A stretch of DNA of 64,000 nucleotides, from NCBI GenBank assembly GCA_023430465.1, contig JAEZAM010000081.1, positions 1-64,000 of the forward strand, in the 5' to 3' direction. The notes below the pieces were generated by a model. The model ran no database searches. It was not told the DNA's origin and was given only the letters and a program-made list of their open reading frames with translations. This DNA is from Bacteroidota bacterium. GTDB taxonomy: Bacteria > Bacteroidota > Bacteroidia > Chitinophagales > Chitinophagaceae. Shown here one piece after another: positions 41,997 to 52,755 of this stretch; position 1 is the first letter of the stretch, and every line of letters starts with the position of its first letter. The translations under genes were made by a program, and so were the position numbers.

Positions 41997-44993
41997 TTAA
42001 AATTCAAGGTTAAGGCCCAGGGAGAATATGCGGGGACGTGGGTAAAAATTATTGTCGATACCACCACTCACCTCAGGATCCAGGCCTTTGTACTTCGTTA
42101 CAACGAAAACGTTCTGAACATTGGCATTGACGCGAAGTCTTGCTGCATTCTGCAACACTGATCCGAAATCATATCCAAGATAGATATTGTCCATCCGGAG
42201 GAAGGAAGCATTTTCTACGAAATAATCAGAGAGAATGTATTTATCACCGCTACCCGTGAAATTCGTTTCCAGCACATTGGCTGAACCATTGTTAAGGTAA
42301 CCCAGCGGGTTAAGGATATTTCTAGATACACCCGTGTTGGAGAATACGTTGTTGTATACGTAATTGTTCAGGTTGGCACGCATCACAAAGCCAGCGTTCC
42401 ATTTCCTGAAATTCACGTTGCTGTTCACGCCAAGCAGATAGTTGGGATCAACACCCTTGAACCGGTAGCGATCATCTGCATTGATGGTGCCATCCTTATT
42501 CAGGTCCGCGAACACATTTTCAACAGGCTTGCCATCTGCAGTATAAACCTGCTTGTAAACATAGAATGATCCACGCTGGAAATTAACGGAGTTGATCAGC
42601 ACCTGGTTGTCCACACCACCTGAGATACCACCAAAGATGTTACCCGGGAATTTTGGATCATCCACAACAGTCAGCTTCGTGATCTTATTTTTATTGTAAG
42701 TGAATACAAAGTTGAAATCCCATGTCAGATCAGCACGGCGAACCGGTGTGGTATTCACTGTTACCTCCACGCCCCTGTTTTCCATATCACCTACATTGGC
42801 CACGATCCGGTTAGTGAAATTTGTACCCGCCGGCTGAGCGATCTCATTGAGGAGATTCGTTGTTTTCTTATAGTATACATCCACGCTACCGCTAACACGA
42901 TTATCGAGTATCGCGAAATCAACTGCCGCATTGAGAGTTGAGGTCTCTTCCCATTTGCGCGCATAGAAATAACCACCGGGACGATACATATTATAGAAGG
43001 TATTGCCCAACTGGTACTGTGCGGTATTGCCGCTTAGGTTATAGAACGAGATGTAATCAAAATAAGGGATACCATCCTGCTGACCTGTAACACCATAGCC
43101 AAGTCTCAGTTTGAGATCGCTGAATGTGTTGCTTGATCGCATGAAGTCTTCGTCCTTTACCCTCCAGGCCAGCGCAGCAGAAGGGAAAAGTCCCCATCTT
43201 TCATCCGGGTTGAACCTGGATGATCCATCGGTACGTAGTGTCGCCGTAAGAATGTATTTATTGCGGAAAGTATAGTTCAGACGGCCATAGTAGGAGATTA
43301 ATGTATACTGCGGTTTATCGATCACGAACTTCGGCTCCGTGTTCGGCATGATATCACCATTGAAATTATAATCTGCAGAATTCAGATTGGTGGTGATGAA
43401 ATCATAGTAACCATAACCAGCCACTACATCCAGTCGGCTGTCAATATTCTTGAGATTCTTAGCATAGTTGAGGTAGAACTCCACCGTTGCGTTGTCGCGG
43501 TATTGCGAATAGTGATTGTTCACACCACCGCTTCCGTTTGGATTGCGGCGATAAGAAGCAGCAGCACTGTCATTCACAACGATCGTTCCTGTTCCTCTCG
43601 ATACATCATAACCAAGGTTCAGGTTAGCGCGGAGATCGGGGAGGAAATGGAATTTATAGTCGAACTGAATATTGCCTATGCTGCGGAGCACCTCACTCTT
43701 GTCAACACGTTGGTTTAACAATCCAACCGGGTTGCGTGGTGATAGCTGGCGCAGGCCCGTAGAAGCGCTGGCGTCGAGCCATTCGAAATAGCCGCCATAG
43801 CGAGGGTTGCCGGAATACACGGGCTGAGTAGGATCGAAGCTGACAGCCGATCCGATAGCACCCTCATTCGCGAACCGGCTGCGGGATACAGAGCCTTTCA
43901 GGCTGAGATCGATGCGGAGATGGTTGTTGAATAATTGCGGGCTGAGATTGATTGCTGCGGATGTACGTTTGAGGTTACCGGTTTTCAGCACTCCATCCTG
44001 GTTGAGAAATCCAAGAGATATCCGATAGGGCATATTCTTCGCAGCACCCGACACGCTCAGGTTGTTATCCTGTGCGAAAGCCGTGCGGTAGATCTCATCC
44101 TGCCAGTCAGTGCTTGCGGTACCAAGGAGGTCTTTCTGCGCCTGTGTGGCATTGGGATGATTATTTACAAAACTCCGGAACTCATCAGCGGTCAGCACAT
44201 CAGTCGTCTGGCCAATCTTCGACATGGATACCAGGCTGTTGAAGTTGAACACCGGTTTACCGCGGCGACCTTTTTTAGTGGTAATAAGGATCACACCATT
44301 CGATGCGCGGGATCCGTAGATAGCCGTGGCCGATGCGTCCTTTAAAATATTGAACGACTCAATGTCATTGGGATTGATCAAAGAAAGCGGGTTGGGTGAA
44401 CCGGATACACCACCATTATCCAGGGGAATACCATCCACCACGATCAGCGGATCATTGCTGGCACTAAGAGAAGCACCACCGCGGATACGGATGGAACTTC
44501 CAGCACCGGGCGCTCCGCCATTCGATGTTATTTGTACACCTGCGACCTTCCCTACGATCAGTTGCTCCGGTGTTGTCACCTGGCCCTTGTTGAAGTCTTT
44601 TGCCGTAATGGACGTAGCGGCACCAGTAAGATCACGTTTCCTGGTAGATCCATAACCAATAACTACCACTTCACCAAGCGATGTGTTATTAATTACCAGT
44701 GATACATCGGCAGTAGTACGGGAAGAGATGTCGATCTCTTGTGAGGTATAACCGACAGAAGAGAAGACGATAAAGTTGATTCCCGCAGGAACCGTCAGGC
44801 TGTAACTACCATCAGCAGCGGTTTGCGTGGCAGCTGCACCACCACGGGCAACAACATTCACACCGGCTACCGGAGATCCATCGCGTGGATCAGTAACCTT
44901 ACCTGAAATAACCCTGCCTTGAGAATAGGAAACGATGGTAATAAGCAGCAAAAAAGGCAACAGCAACGCCTTAAGCAGTTTTTTGGGAAACAT
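41997..44993 (-). CDS. SusC-like starch-locus TonB-dependent transporter
   Basis: This 998-residue protein has a signal peptide ending IVSYSQ. The regulatory-like domain (GRVISGKVTDPRDGSPVAGVNV), the LGEVVVIGYGSTRKRDLTGAA region, the plug with YGSRASNGVILITTKKGRRGK and a barrel ending FSLGLNLEF follow. It is expected to import malto-oligosaccharides with the SusD and SusE-like partners, driven by TonB. The gene has its own control region with a perfect palindrome 34-52 bp upstream of the start codon. Confidence 0.95.
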   Translation of the reverse strand: MFPKKLLKALLLPFLLLITIVSYSQGRVISGKVTDPRDGSPVAGVNVVARGGAAATQTAADGSYSLTVPAGINFIVFSSVGYTSQEIDISSRTTADVSLVINNTSLGEVVVIGYGSTRKRDLTGAATSITAKDFNKGQVTTPEQLIVGKVAGVQITSNGGAPGAGSSIRIRGGASLSASNDPLIVVDGIPLDNGGVSGSPNPLSLINPNDIESFNILKDASATAIYGSRASNGVILITTKKGRRGKPVFNFNSLVSMSKIGQTTDVLTADEFRSFVNNHPNATQAQKDLLGTASTDWQDEIYRTAFAQDNNLSVSGAAKNMPYRISLGFLNQDGVLKTGNLKRTSAAINLSPQLFNNHLRIDLSLKGSVSRSRFANEGAIGSAVSFDPTQPVYSGNPRYGGYFEWLDASASTGLRQLSPRNPVGLLNQRVDKSEVLRSIGNIQFDYKFHFLPDLRANLNLGYDVSRGTGTIVVNDSAAASYRRNPNGSGGVNNHYSQYRDNATVEFYLNYAKNLKNIDSRLDVVAGYGYYDFITTNLNSADYNFNGDIMPNTEPKFVIDKPQYTLISYYGRLNYTFRNKYILTATLRTDGSSRFNPDERWGLFPSAALAWRVKDEDFMRSSNTFSDLKLRLGYGVTGQQDGIPYFDYISFYNLSGNTAQYQLGNTFYNMYRPGGYFYARKWEETSTLNAAVDFAILDNRVSGSVDVYYKKTTNLLNEIAQPAGTNFTNRIVANVGDMENRGVEVTVNTTPVRRADLTWDFNFVFTYNKNKITKLTVVDDPKFPGNIFGGISGGVDNQVLINSVNFQRGSFYVYKQVYTADGKPVENVFADLNKDGTINADDRYRFKGVDPNYLLGVNSNVNFRKWNAGFVMRANLNNYVYNNVFSNTGVSRNILNPLGYLNNGSANVLETNFTGSGDKYILSDYFVENASFLRMDNIYLGYDFGSVLQNAARLRVNANVQNVFVVTKYKGLDPEVSGGIDNNFYPRPRIFSLGLNLEF

Positions 44994-45026
44994 AGCAATC
45001 GTTATTAGTTAAGCGAATCAGTTTGA

Positions 45027-45045
45027 AAATACACAATGTGTATTT
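45027..45045. promoter_or_regulatory. 19-bp perfect palindrome: probable operator of the NUDIX regulator
   Basis: AAATACACA-A-TGTGTATTT is a perfect inverted repeat with 9-bp arms around a single A. It lies between the regulator gene and susC. An extra ACACAATGT copy begins 18 bp after the one inside the palindrome (45049-45057). The half-site AATACACA recurs at 48793-48800 upstream of the amylase. Confidence 0.65.
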
Positions 45046-45115
45046 AGCACACAATGTTAGAGCATTTTCGTTTCCCGAAAAAATTTCTTTTTCCGAAAAC
45101 CACTACCCGCCTGAT

Positions 45116-45856
45116 TTAGCCCATGCTAAATCGACCTAAAACAGCTTTTTTCCTTGAGGATTTGCGCCGGAACTCCGGCTTCAACCGGTAAAGTTTGCCC
45201 GGCCTGTGAGGGACGTCTTCTTCCATTTCATTCAGATCCACCAGCCAGTCCTTGATAGCAATCTTCTTGCGGAAGTTGCGGCGGTCGAGTTCCACATTGA
45301 GGATGGCCTCATATAGTTCCTGCAATTCCCGGAGGGAGAATTTCTCCGGCAGCAGGTTGAAGATGACGGGGTGCTCGATCACCTGGTCGCGAAGGCGAGC
45401 CAGGCAGGTGTCAAGTATGGCTTTATGGTCAAACGCCATGCGCCGTATGTCCTTCACTGGCTGCCAGCGAAGATCATTGTTATTCAGCTTCAGCTTCTGG
45501 TGCTTCACATCGATCAGTGAATAGTATGCTGTGGTGATTACCCTGCCGGACGGGTGCCGGTCAATGCTGCCGAATGTATGCACCTGCTCCAGGTATACAT
45601 CTTCCATCCCGGTCCGCTCCTGCAGTATGCGGTAAGACGCCGCATCGAGGTCTTCATCGGGTCGCACAAGATCGCCCAGTAATGAATTAAGCCCGGAAAA
45701 CTCTTCCAGGTCAGATTTTATCACCAGCACCTTGAGCTCTTTTTCATCATAGCAGAAGATGACACAGTCTACGGAAATGGCAATATTGAAATAGTCAAGG
45801 TGACTGATCTTCTCCAGTTCCGCTGTCTTCAGGTTGGCTGAATTGGCCATATGCAT
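45116..45856 (-). CDS. NUDIX-domain transcription regulator (NrtR/AraR type) of the starch locus
   Basis: This 246-residue protein combines a Nudix domain (about 25-160) with a C-terminal winged helix (about 165-235, LPEKFSLRELQELYEAILNVELDRRNFRKKI). The Nudix box is eroded: the segment DEDLDAASYRILQERTG keeps the R and the terminal G but lacks the REUxEE glutamates that bind metal, so hydrolysis is unlikely. This is the condition found in NUDIX regulators of sugar and NAD metabolism such as AraR and NrtR. It lies 3 bp after the amylase stop codon and just upstream of the palindrome before susC. A second in-frame ATG at 45850 is possible. Confidence 0.85.
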   Translation of the reverse strand: MHMANSANLKTAELEKISHLDYFNIAISVDCVIFCYDEKELKVLVIKSDLEEFSGLNSLLGDLVRPDEDLDAASYRILQERTGMEDVYLEQVHTFGSIDRHPSGRVITTAYYSLIDVKHQKLKLNNNDLRWQPVKDIRRMAFDHKAILDTCLARLRDQVIEHPVIFNLLPEKFSLRELQELYEAILNVELDRRNFRKKIAIKDWLVDLNEMEEDVPHRPGKLYRLKPEFRRKSSRKKAVLGRFSMG

Positions 45857-45859
45857 TCG

Positions 45860-48745
45860 TCATTTTACCAGGATGGGCACCCGGCTTTGTTGGTTAAGGG
45901 CATATACACTGATAAAATATAAACCCGCCGCCAAATTATTGATTTTATCAGAAACCGTTAAGGTATTTACACCGGAGGCCAACGTTCCGGTAAACAAGAC
46001 CCTCACCCGCTGACCCTGGCTATTGAAAAGAAAAACATCCGCGTGTCCCGATGAGGCCATGCTCAGTTGCAGCACAGATGAAGCATTGGCCGGGTTCGGA
46101 CCAAACTTTATTCCTAACCCTTCAGTTGGAATGGGTGGATTGCCATCCGGCGATTGCTTTTTCATATAGACCCGGTACTCACCCGGGGCCAGCATGATCT
46201 GCTGAACCAGGCCGGTAGCTGCAAATGTGCTGCCGCTGAATAATTCGGTCCAGTCGCCGGCAACAGGAAACATGAAGCCTACCGATCGCTGAGCGACATC
46301 AAAATTGCCGATCACACACAGGTTTGCTGTATCGGCAGTTGAGCGCAGCTTCATCCACTTCATGGCACCACCAAGAGAGCTTTCCATCTGGATCCCTGAT
46401 GCGGTGAAAAGATCCTTGTAACCCGGGTTGCTACGCAGCCCGCCGAGAATTTTGTATACGTTCTCCAGTTGCTGACGCGGCTGCCTGCTGCGATAATCCC
46501 ACCGGATGGGCTTGTTGCCCGTTCTGCAGGACGGATCGATCGATCCGTTATTGATGCAGTAATTGATAGAATAATCATAACCCGTTTCCCCAAACTGCCA
46601 CATCATTTTCGGGCCGGGCATGGTGAGAAGAAACGTAGCCGCGAGCCCGCTCCTGGCGATAGCTGTAGCCGAATCCTTTACGTTATATCCTCCCGAGCTG
46701 TTTCCATAATTGATATTCTTGAACACGATCCGCTCCTCATCATGGCTTTCCATATAGGAAATAAGATGCGGTTTACTCCATTGACGTGTGGTGTGCAATG
46801 CACCCGACAGATCTGAATTATCCAGCCAGCCCATGCTTGCCTCATTGAAGTTGTAGTTCATGTTTCCCCATAACATCATACCATATTCCGCCAATTCCCG
46901 CTCTTCATCATTTACCCCAAGGTGTTCAAGGATAACATACGATTCGGGTGAAGAGACCTGGAGGCTGTCATAATATCTTTTCCATATCGCTACACGGCTT
47001 GCATCGTAGCTGCTCCAGTTTCCGACCTCGTTGCCGGTTTCACAATTGGCCGTAGTACAACTGTTACGTTGGGTAAATCCTTTTGAAAGATCAAACCGGA
47101 ATCCATCGATGCGGTATTCTTTTAACCAATAATCTGTGATGCGATTGAAATAATATTTCGTGGCTTCGCTTTCATGGTTCATATCGTAACCAACGTTGAA
47201 CGGGTGGCGAGGGGTTGGGTTAAACCAGGGATTGTCAGCGGAAGGCCGGTTGTTCAGTCCATCCCAATACAACTGGACCATCGGTGCGAGGCCGAAGGAA
47301 TGATTCAGAGCGATATCCATGATCACGGCGATGCCATTGGAGTGACAGGCATCGATAAATCTTTTCAACTCAATGGCCGGTCCATAATATTTGTCAGGTG
47401 CGAAATAGAAATCCGGATTATAACCCCAGCTCTCGTTGCCCTCAAACTCATTGAAAGGCAGCAGTTCGATCGCATTTATCCCAAGTCTTTTCAAATAGCT
47501 GATGGTATCCCGCAACGTAGACCAGTCGTGCTTTTCAATGAAGTCCCGCAACAGCAGTTCAAAGATGATCAGGTTACGCTTATCGGGCCGGGAAAAATTC
47601 GTGCTGGTCCATGTAAAGGCCGGTGCGCCGGTCTGCAACAGGCTGACGATCCCCGACTGGCCGGCAGGATAACTACGCAAAGCGGGATAGGTGGCCGGGG
47701 TGATATAGGGGTCATTCCAGGGGTCGAGTATTTTGGTAGCATAGGGGTCGGCAATTTTCAGGCTGCCATCAACGAGGTACTGGTAAGCATATTCTGTTCC
47801 GGCGGTAAGATTTTCCAGCCGCAGCCACCAGTGCCGGCCATCTGCTGTTTTATTCATCTGGAAAGCGGGCTGCTCTGTCCAGTTGCTTGCGGGGAATTCC
47901 CCGATCACGCTCACGCGGTTCTTTCCCGGAGCTTCCAATACCAGTACGGCTGAGCTGTTGTTGAGATAGTTGATGCCCGGTCTTGTACCAGCGGGTAATG
48001 GTGCGATGGTGACTCCGCCGGCCACAAAGAATTTCACCGAATCTTTTACCACGGCAGCGCCCTCACCGGCTTCGATGAAGATCGATTGATTGCCCCCCGC
48101 AGTAAATGACAGGTTATGAGATAAGGTCGTGGCATTTGCGGCCGATGCCACCAACGTTCCATTATGATAGAGCCGAAGTGAAGCAGGCTGATTGCTGACA
48201 GCAGTGACGGGCAATACATCATTCAATGCAACAGTCAATGGCTCCGGTACAGGTATGTAAGTTGGCTGAAACGGTGGTTGTGAAAAGCGAACAGCCAGCG
48301 ATGAACCGGCCAGCGGAATATACATGTCCGACTGATCCGCATTTCTGTGCACCACTGAGCCGCTGCCATTGCGGAACAGCAGCGCGATATGAGACGCTGT
48401 TTCTGACTGGCCAACGGAGAAGAATGTGCGGATATTCGGGATGGTGAAACTATACTGGTTATTTCCAAGATAGGTTGCCTTGCCTGCCGGCGGCGTAGAT
48501 CCCCATGGGAAAACGGAATGTTGCCAGTCGCCACTGTTCTGACTTACATTGGTGATTACACCAATGTGGAGATAGATATCATCGGGGTTTGAATAATCTT
48601 TCAGGGCCAGGTTTCCCTTTGTGGCATCGAGGGTGATGGTGACGGCACCATCGATCGTAGGAAATGCGGGATTCCAACGAAGAAGTTGAGCGCGGACAAG
48701 CACTGCTGCCAACACGAAGCAGGCAAGCAAAAATATTTTTTTCAT
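45860..48745 (-). CDS. GH13 alpha-amylase with T9SS C-terminal sorting domain
   Basis: From the ATG at 48745 (MKKIFLLACFVLAAVLVRAQ) the protein has 961 residues and a signal peptide. Two beta-sandwich modules precede a GH13 barrel, the second (about 265-345) resembling a CBM48/E-set. Catalytic regions are in order: DIALNH (477-482), GFRFDLSKGF with nucleophile D552, VILEHLG with acid/base E607, and MESHDEER with D669. The last 80 residues (GIKFGPNPANASSV to PILVK) form a type IX secretion sorting domain, so the enzyme is secreted or anchored outside. A longer start at 48781 would place non-signal residues first and overlap the operator half-site. Confidence 0.93.
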   Translation of the reverse strand: MKKIFLLACFVLAAVLVRAQLLRWNPAFPTIDGAVTITLDATKGNLALKDYSNPDDIYLHIGVITNVSQNSGDWQHSVFPWGSTPPAGKATYLGNNQYSFTIPNIRTFFSVGQSETASHIALLFRNGSGSVVHRNADQSDMYIPLAGSSLAVRFSQPPFQPTYIPVPEPLTVALNDVLPVTAVSNQPASLRLYHNGTLVASAANATTLSHNLSFTAGGNQSIFIEAGEGAAVVKDSVKFFVAGGVTIAPLPAGTRPGINYLNNSSAVLVLEAPGKNRVSVIGEFPASNWTEQPAFQMNKTADGRHWWLRLENLTAGTEYAYQYLVDGSLKIADPYATKILDPWNDPYITPATYPALRSYPAGQSGIVSLLQTGAPAFTWTSTNFSRPDKRNLIIFELLLRDFIEKHDWSTLRDTISYLKRLGINAIELLPFNEFEGNESWGYNPDFYFAPDKYYGPAIELKRFIDACHSNGIAVIMDIALNHSFGLAPMVQLYWDGLNNRPSADNPWFNPTPRHPFNVGYDMNHESEATKYYFNRITDYWLKEYRIDGFRFDLSKGFTQRNSCTTANCETGNEVGNWSSYDASRVAIWKRYYDSLQVSSPESYVILEHLGVNDEERELAEYGMMLWGNMNYNFNEASMGWLDNSDLSGALHTTRQWSKPHLISYMESHDEERIVFKNINYGNSSGGYNVKDSATAIARSGLAATFLLTMPGPKMMWQFGETGYDYSINYCINNGSIDPSCRTGNKPIRWDYRSRQPRQQLENVYKILGGLRSNPGYKDLFTASGIQMESSLGGAMKWMKLRSTADTANLCVIGNFDVAQRSVGFMFPVAGDWTELFSGSTFAATGLVQQIMLAPGEYRVYMKKQSPDGNPPIPTEGLGIKFGPNPANASSVLQLSMASSGHADVFLFNSQGQRVRVLFTGTLASGVNTLTVSDKINNLAAGLYFISVYALNQQSRVPILVK

Positions 48746-48792
48746 GGCAATAGGTTTGGCAATCGGAAATGAAGGTAGCAAATATGTACTTA

Positions 48793-48804
48793 ATACACAT
48801 TATT
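48793..48804. promoter_or_regulatory. Half-site related to the susC palindrome, upstream of the amylase
   Basis: AATACACA at 48793-48800 is followed by a degenerate second half (TATTTATC, 5 of 8 matches to TGTGTATT). It lies 48-55 bp upstream of the amylase start codon and within the short region shared with the divergent ligA promoter. Confidence 0.45.
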
Positions 48805-48811
48805 TATCTAA

Positions 48812-50956
<2,145 letters not shown>

Positions 50957-50969
50957 GAAAAATTTTACG

Positions 50970-51641
50970 ATGATACAAGCATCAACAATGGAGTACCTGA
51001 AAAAACTCCGGAAGAACAATAACAAGGAATGGTTTGAAAAACATCGGGATGCCTATACGGCCGCGCGTGCTGATTTTGCCAGTTTCGTGCAGCAGGTGAT
51101 CGATCTTCATGGAAAAGAGCACAAGGAAATAGCCAACCTGCTGGCGAAAGACTGTATGTACCGGATAAACCGGGATATCCGATTTTCAAAGGATAAGACA
51201 CCTTACAAAACAAACTTCGGGGCAGGGATCAATGAAGGCGGTAAGAAAGCGATATCAACGGCCGGATATTATTTGTCGATCAAACCCGGTGCAACGTTTG
51301 TGGGTGGGGGGTTGTGGATGCCTCCTTCCCCGGATCTTCAAAAAGTGAGACAGGAGATAGATTATAATTATGATGCTTTTCAAAAGATCGTGCAGGCTCC
51401 TGCGTTCAGAAAACATTTTGGCAAATTATCGGAAGACAAAGAGTACATACTGAGTCGTCCACCGAAGGGTTATGAGGCGGACAATCCGGCGATCGAACAT
51501 TTAAAGTTGAAAAGCTATATCGCCGAATGGCAGGTGGGAGATGCCGAAGTGTTATCGAAAGATTTTGCAAAAAAAGTGGTGAAGGCATTTTCGGCGCTCA
51601 AGCCGCTGATCGATTTCATCAACGAAGCGCGAAAAGGTTGA
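50970..51641 (+). CDS. DUF2461 (TIGR02453) family protein
   Basis: From the ATG at 50970 the protein has 223 residues and matches the DUF2461 pattern: TMEYLKKLRKNNNKEWFEKHRDAY, CMYRINRDIRFSKDKTPYKTNFGAGI, GGGLWMPPSPDLQKVRQEI and the SRPPKGYEADNPAIEHLKLKSY region. The family is widespread in bacteria and fungi and has no assigned reaction. It follows ligA with 13 bp between and probably shares its transcript. The upstream TTG codon at 50946 overlaps ligA and is not needed. Confidence 0.85.
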   Translation: MIQASTMEYLKKLRKNNNKEWFEKHRDAYTAARADFASFVQQVIDLHGKEHKEIANLLAKDCMYRINRDIRFSKDKTPYKTNFGAGINEGGKKAISTAGYYLSIKPGATFVGGGLWMPPSPDLQKVRQEIDYNYDAFQKIVQAPAFRKHFGKLSEDKEYILSRPPKGYEADNPAIEHLKLKSYIAEWQVGDAEVLSKDFAKKVVKAFSALKPLIDFINEARKG

Positions 51642-52100
51642 GGTTGAGGTTGAGGCTGAGGTTGAGGTTAAGGTTGAGGTGATGGTTGATCGCTGTCTCC
51701 TTCCGACCAGGGCTTTAGCCCGCCAGTCGGATGATCTGAATAGCCTGGGCTTTAGCCCAGGGAAAAGGCAATAATCTCAAAACCACTCCCACGCTCTCAT
51801 TTTCCGGATCCCTCAACCATAACCTCAACCTCAGCCTCAACCTTATTTCCCCAGGAATAAATTCCTGGCCATAAAATCGCCCGACTGGCGGGCTAAAGCC
51901 CTTGTCGGGTAAACTTTCTTTACTGTCATCACTCCGGAACGGGCAATACCTCAGCCACAAGTCAGTGACGTACATCCAATATCCAGCGTCTAGTACCCAG
52001 CATCCCATCCCGCAACTCGTATCTCGAAACCATCCAGCATCCAGTATCCTACCTCCGCTTCGCTCCGGGAGGCAGGCCAGTATCCCGATTTCAGCCACAG
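51639..52100. repeat. Compound repeat island (hexamer array, nested palindromes, heptamer-like tail)
   Basis: In order: GAGGTT hexamers (51639-51690); a nested palindrome CCGAC..GGGCTTTAGCCC..GTCGG (51703-51730); a second palindrome CCTGGGCTTTAGCCCAGG (51744-51761); inverted hexamers CCTCAA (51812-51846); an inverted repeat CCAGGAATAAATTCCTGG (51851-51868); the same nested palindrome in the opposite orientation (51879-51909); and CCAGTATCC-like tandem units (about 51976-52085). The 532-bp gap 51642-52173 has no supported gene. Confidence 0.75.
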
Positions 52101-52122
52101 TTTGTTAATATTTCAAAATTAT

Positions 52123-52154
52123 TTTGCCATATCAATGTTTAAACATTAAATTTG
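52123..52154 (+). promoter_or_regulatory. Promoter of the YceI gene
   Basis: TTTG (52123-52126) and TAAATTTG (52147-52154) with a 20-bp spacer fully match the Bacteroidota consensus. The start codon follows 19 bp later. Confidence 0.7.
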
Positions 52155-52173
52155 TACTCTAAACTATTAAACC

Positions 52174-52704
52174 ATGGCAAATTGGACAATTGATACCACG
52201 CACTCCGAAATCGGATTCAAAGTAAAACACCTCGTTATCTCTACTGTATCTGGCAAGTTTACTTCCTTTGAAGGAACCCTTCAGGCAGAGAAAGAAGACT
52301 TCACTGATGCGCGCATCAGCTTTAGTGCTGATATCGATAGCATCCATACCGGTAATGAGCAACGGGATGGACACCTGAAGTCGGCTGATTTTTTTGATGC
52401 GGAGAAATTCCCCAAACTGACATTCACTTCCACTGAAGTGATCCATGAAGGCGGAAGCGATTATAAGATCAAAGGCGATCTGACACTGCACGGTGTTACA
52501 AAGCCTGTAACGCTTGCCGCCGAATATGGCGGTACGCAAAAAAGTCTATACGGCCAGACCGTTGCCGGATTTGAACTGACAGGAAAGATCAATCGCCAGG
52601 ATTACGGACTTACCTGGAGCGCCGTAACCGAAGCGGGCGGACTGGTAGTAAGTGACGAAGTGCGCCTGGTGCTGGCAGTGGAGCTAGTAAAGCAGGAAGC
52701 CTGA
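52174..52704 (+). CDS. YceI family protein (lipocalin-like)
   Basis: This 176-residue protein starts MANWTIDTTHSEIGFKVKHL, the family opening in which a Trp and a His precede the lipocalin-like barrel. Conserved positions include GKFTSFEGTL, FFDAEKFPKLTFTSTEV, GDLTLHGVTKPVTL and RQDYGLTWSAVTEAGGLVVSDEV. It has no signal peptide, unlike E. coli YceI, so it is probably cytoplasmic. Family members bind polyisoprenoid lipids. It is monocistronic, with its own promoter and a shared terminator. Confidence 0.93.
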   Translation: MANWTIDTTHSEIGFKVKHLVISTVSGKFTSFEGTLQAEKEDFTDARISFSADIDSIHTGNEQRDGHLKSADFFDAEKFPKLTFTSTEVIHEGGSDYKIKGDLTLHGVTKPVTLAAEYGGTQKSLYGQTVAGFELTGKINRQDYGLTWSAVTEAGGLVVSDEVRLVLAVELVKQEA

Positions 52705-52718
52705 TCCTTCACGATATA

Positions 52719-52752
52719 AAAAAAGGTGATGCTGTTTGGCATCACCTTTTTT
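52719..52752. terminator. Bidirectional terminator between yceI and asd
   Basis: AAAAAAGGTGATGC and its exact complement form a 14-bp stem with a 6-nt loop. A and T runs on both sides let it end transcription in both directions between the convergent genes. Confidence 0.9.
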
Positions 52753-52755
52753 CGT

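Noticed and set aside
47174..47953. 259-codon plus-strand frame within the amylase
   Set aside because: It is antisense to the GH13 catalytic domain and lacks recognisable motifs.
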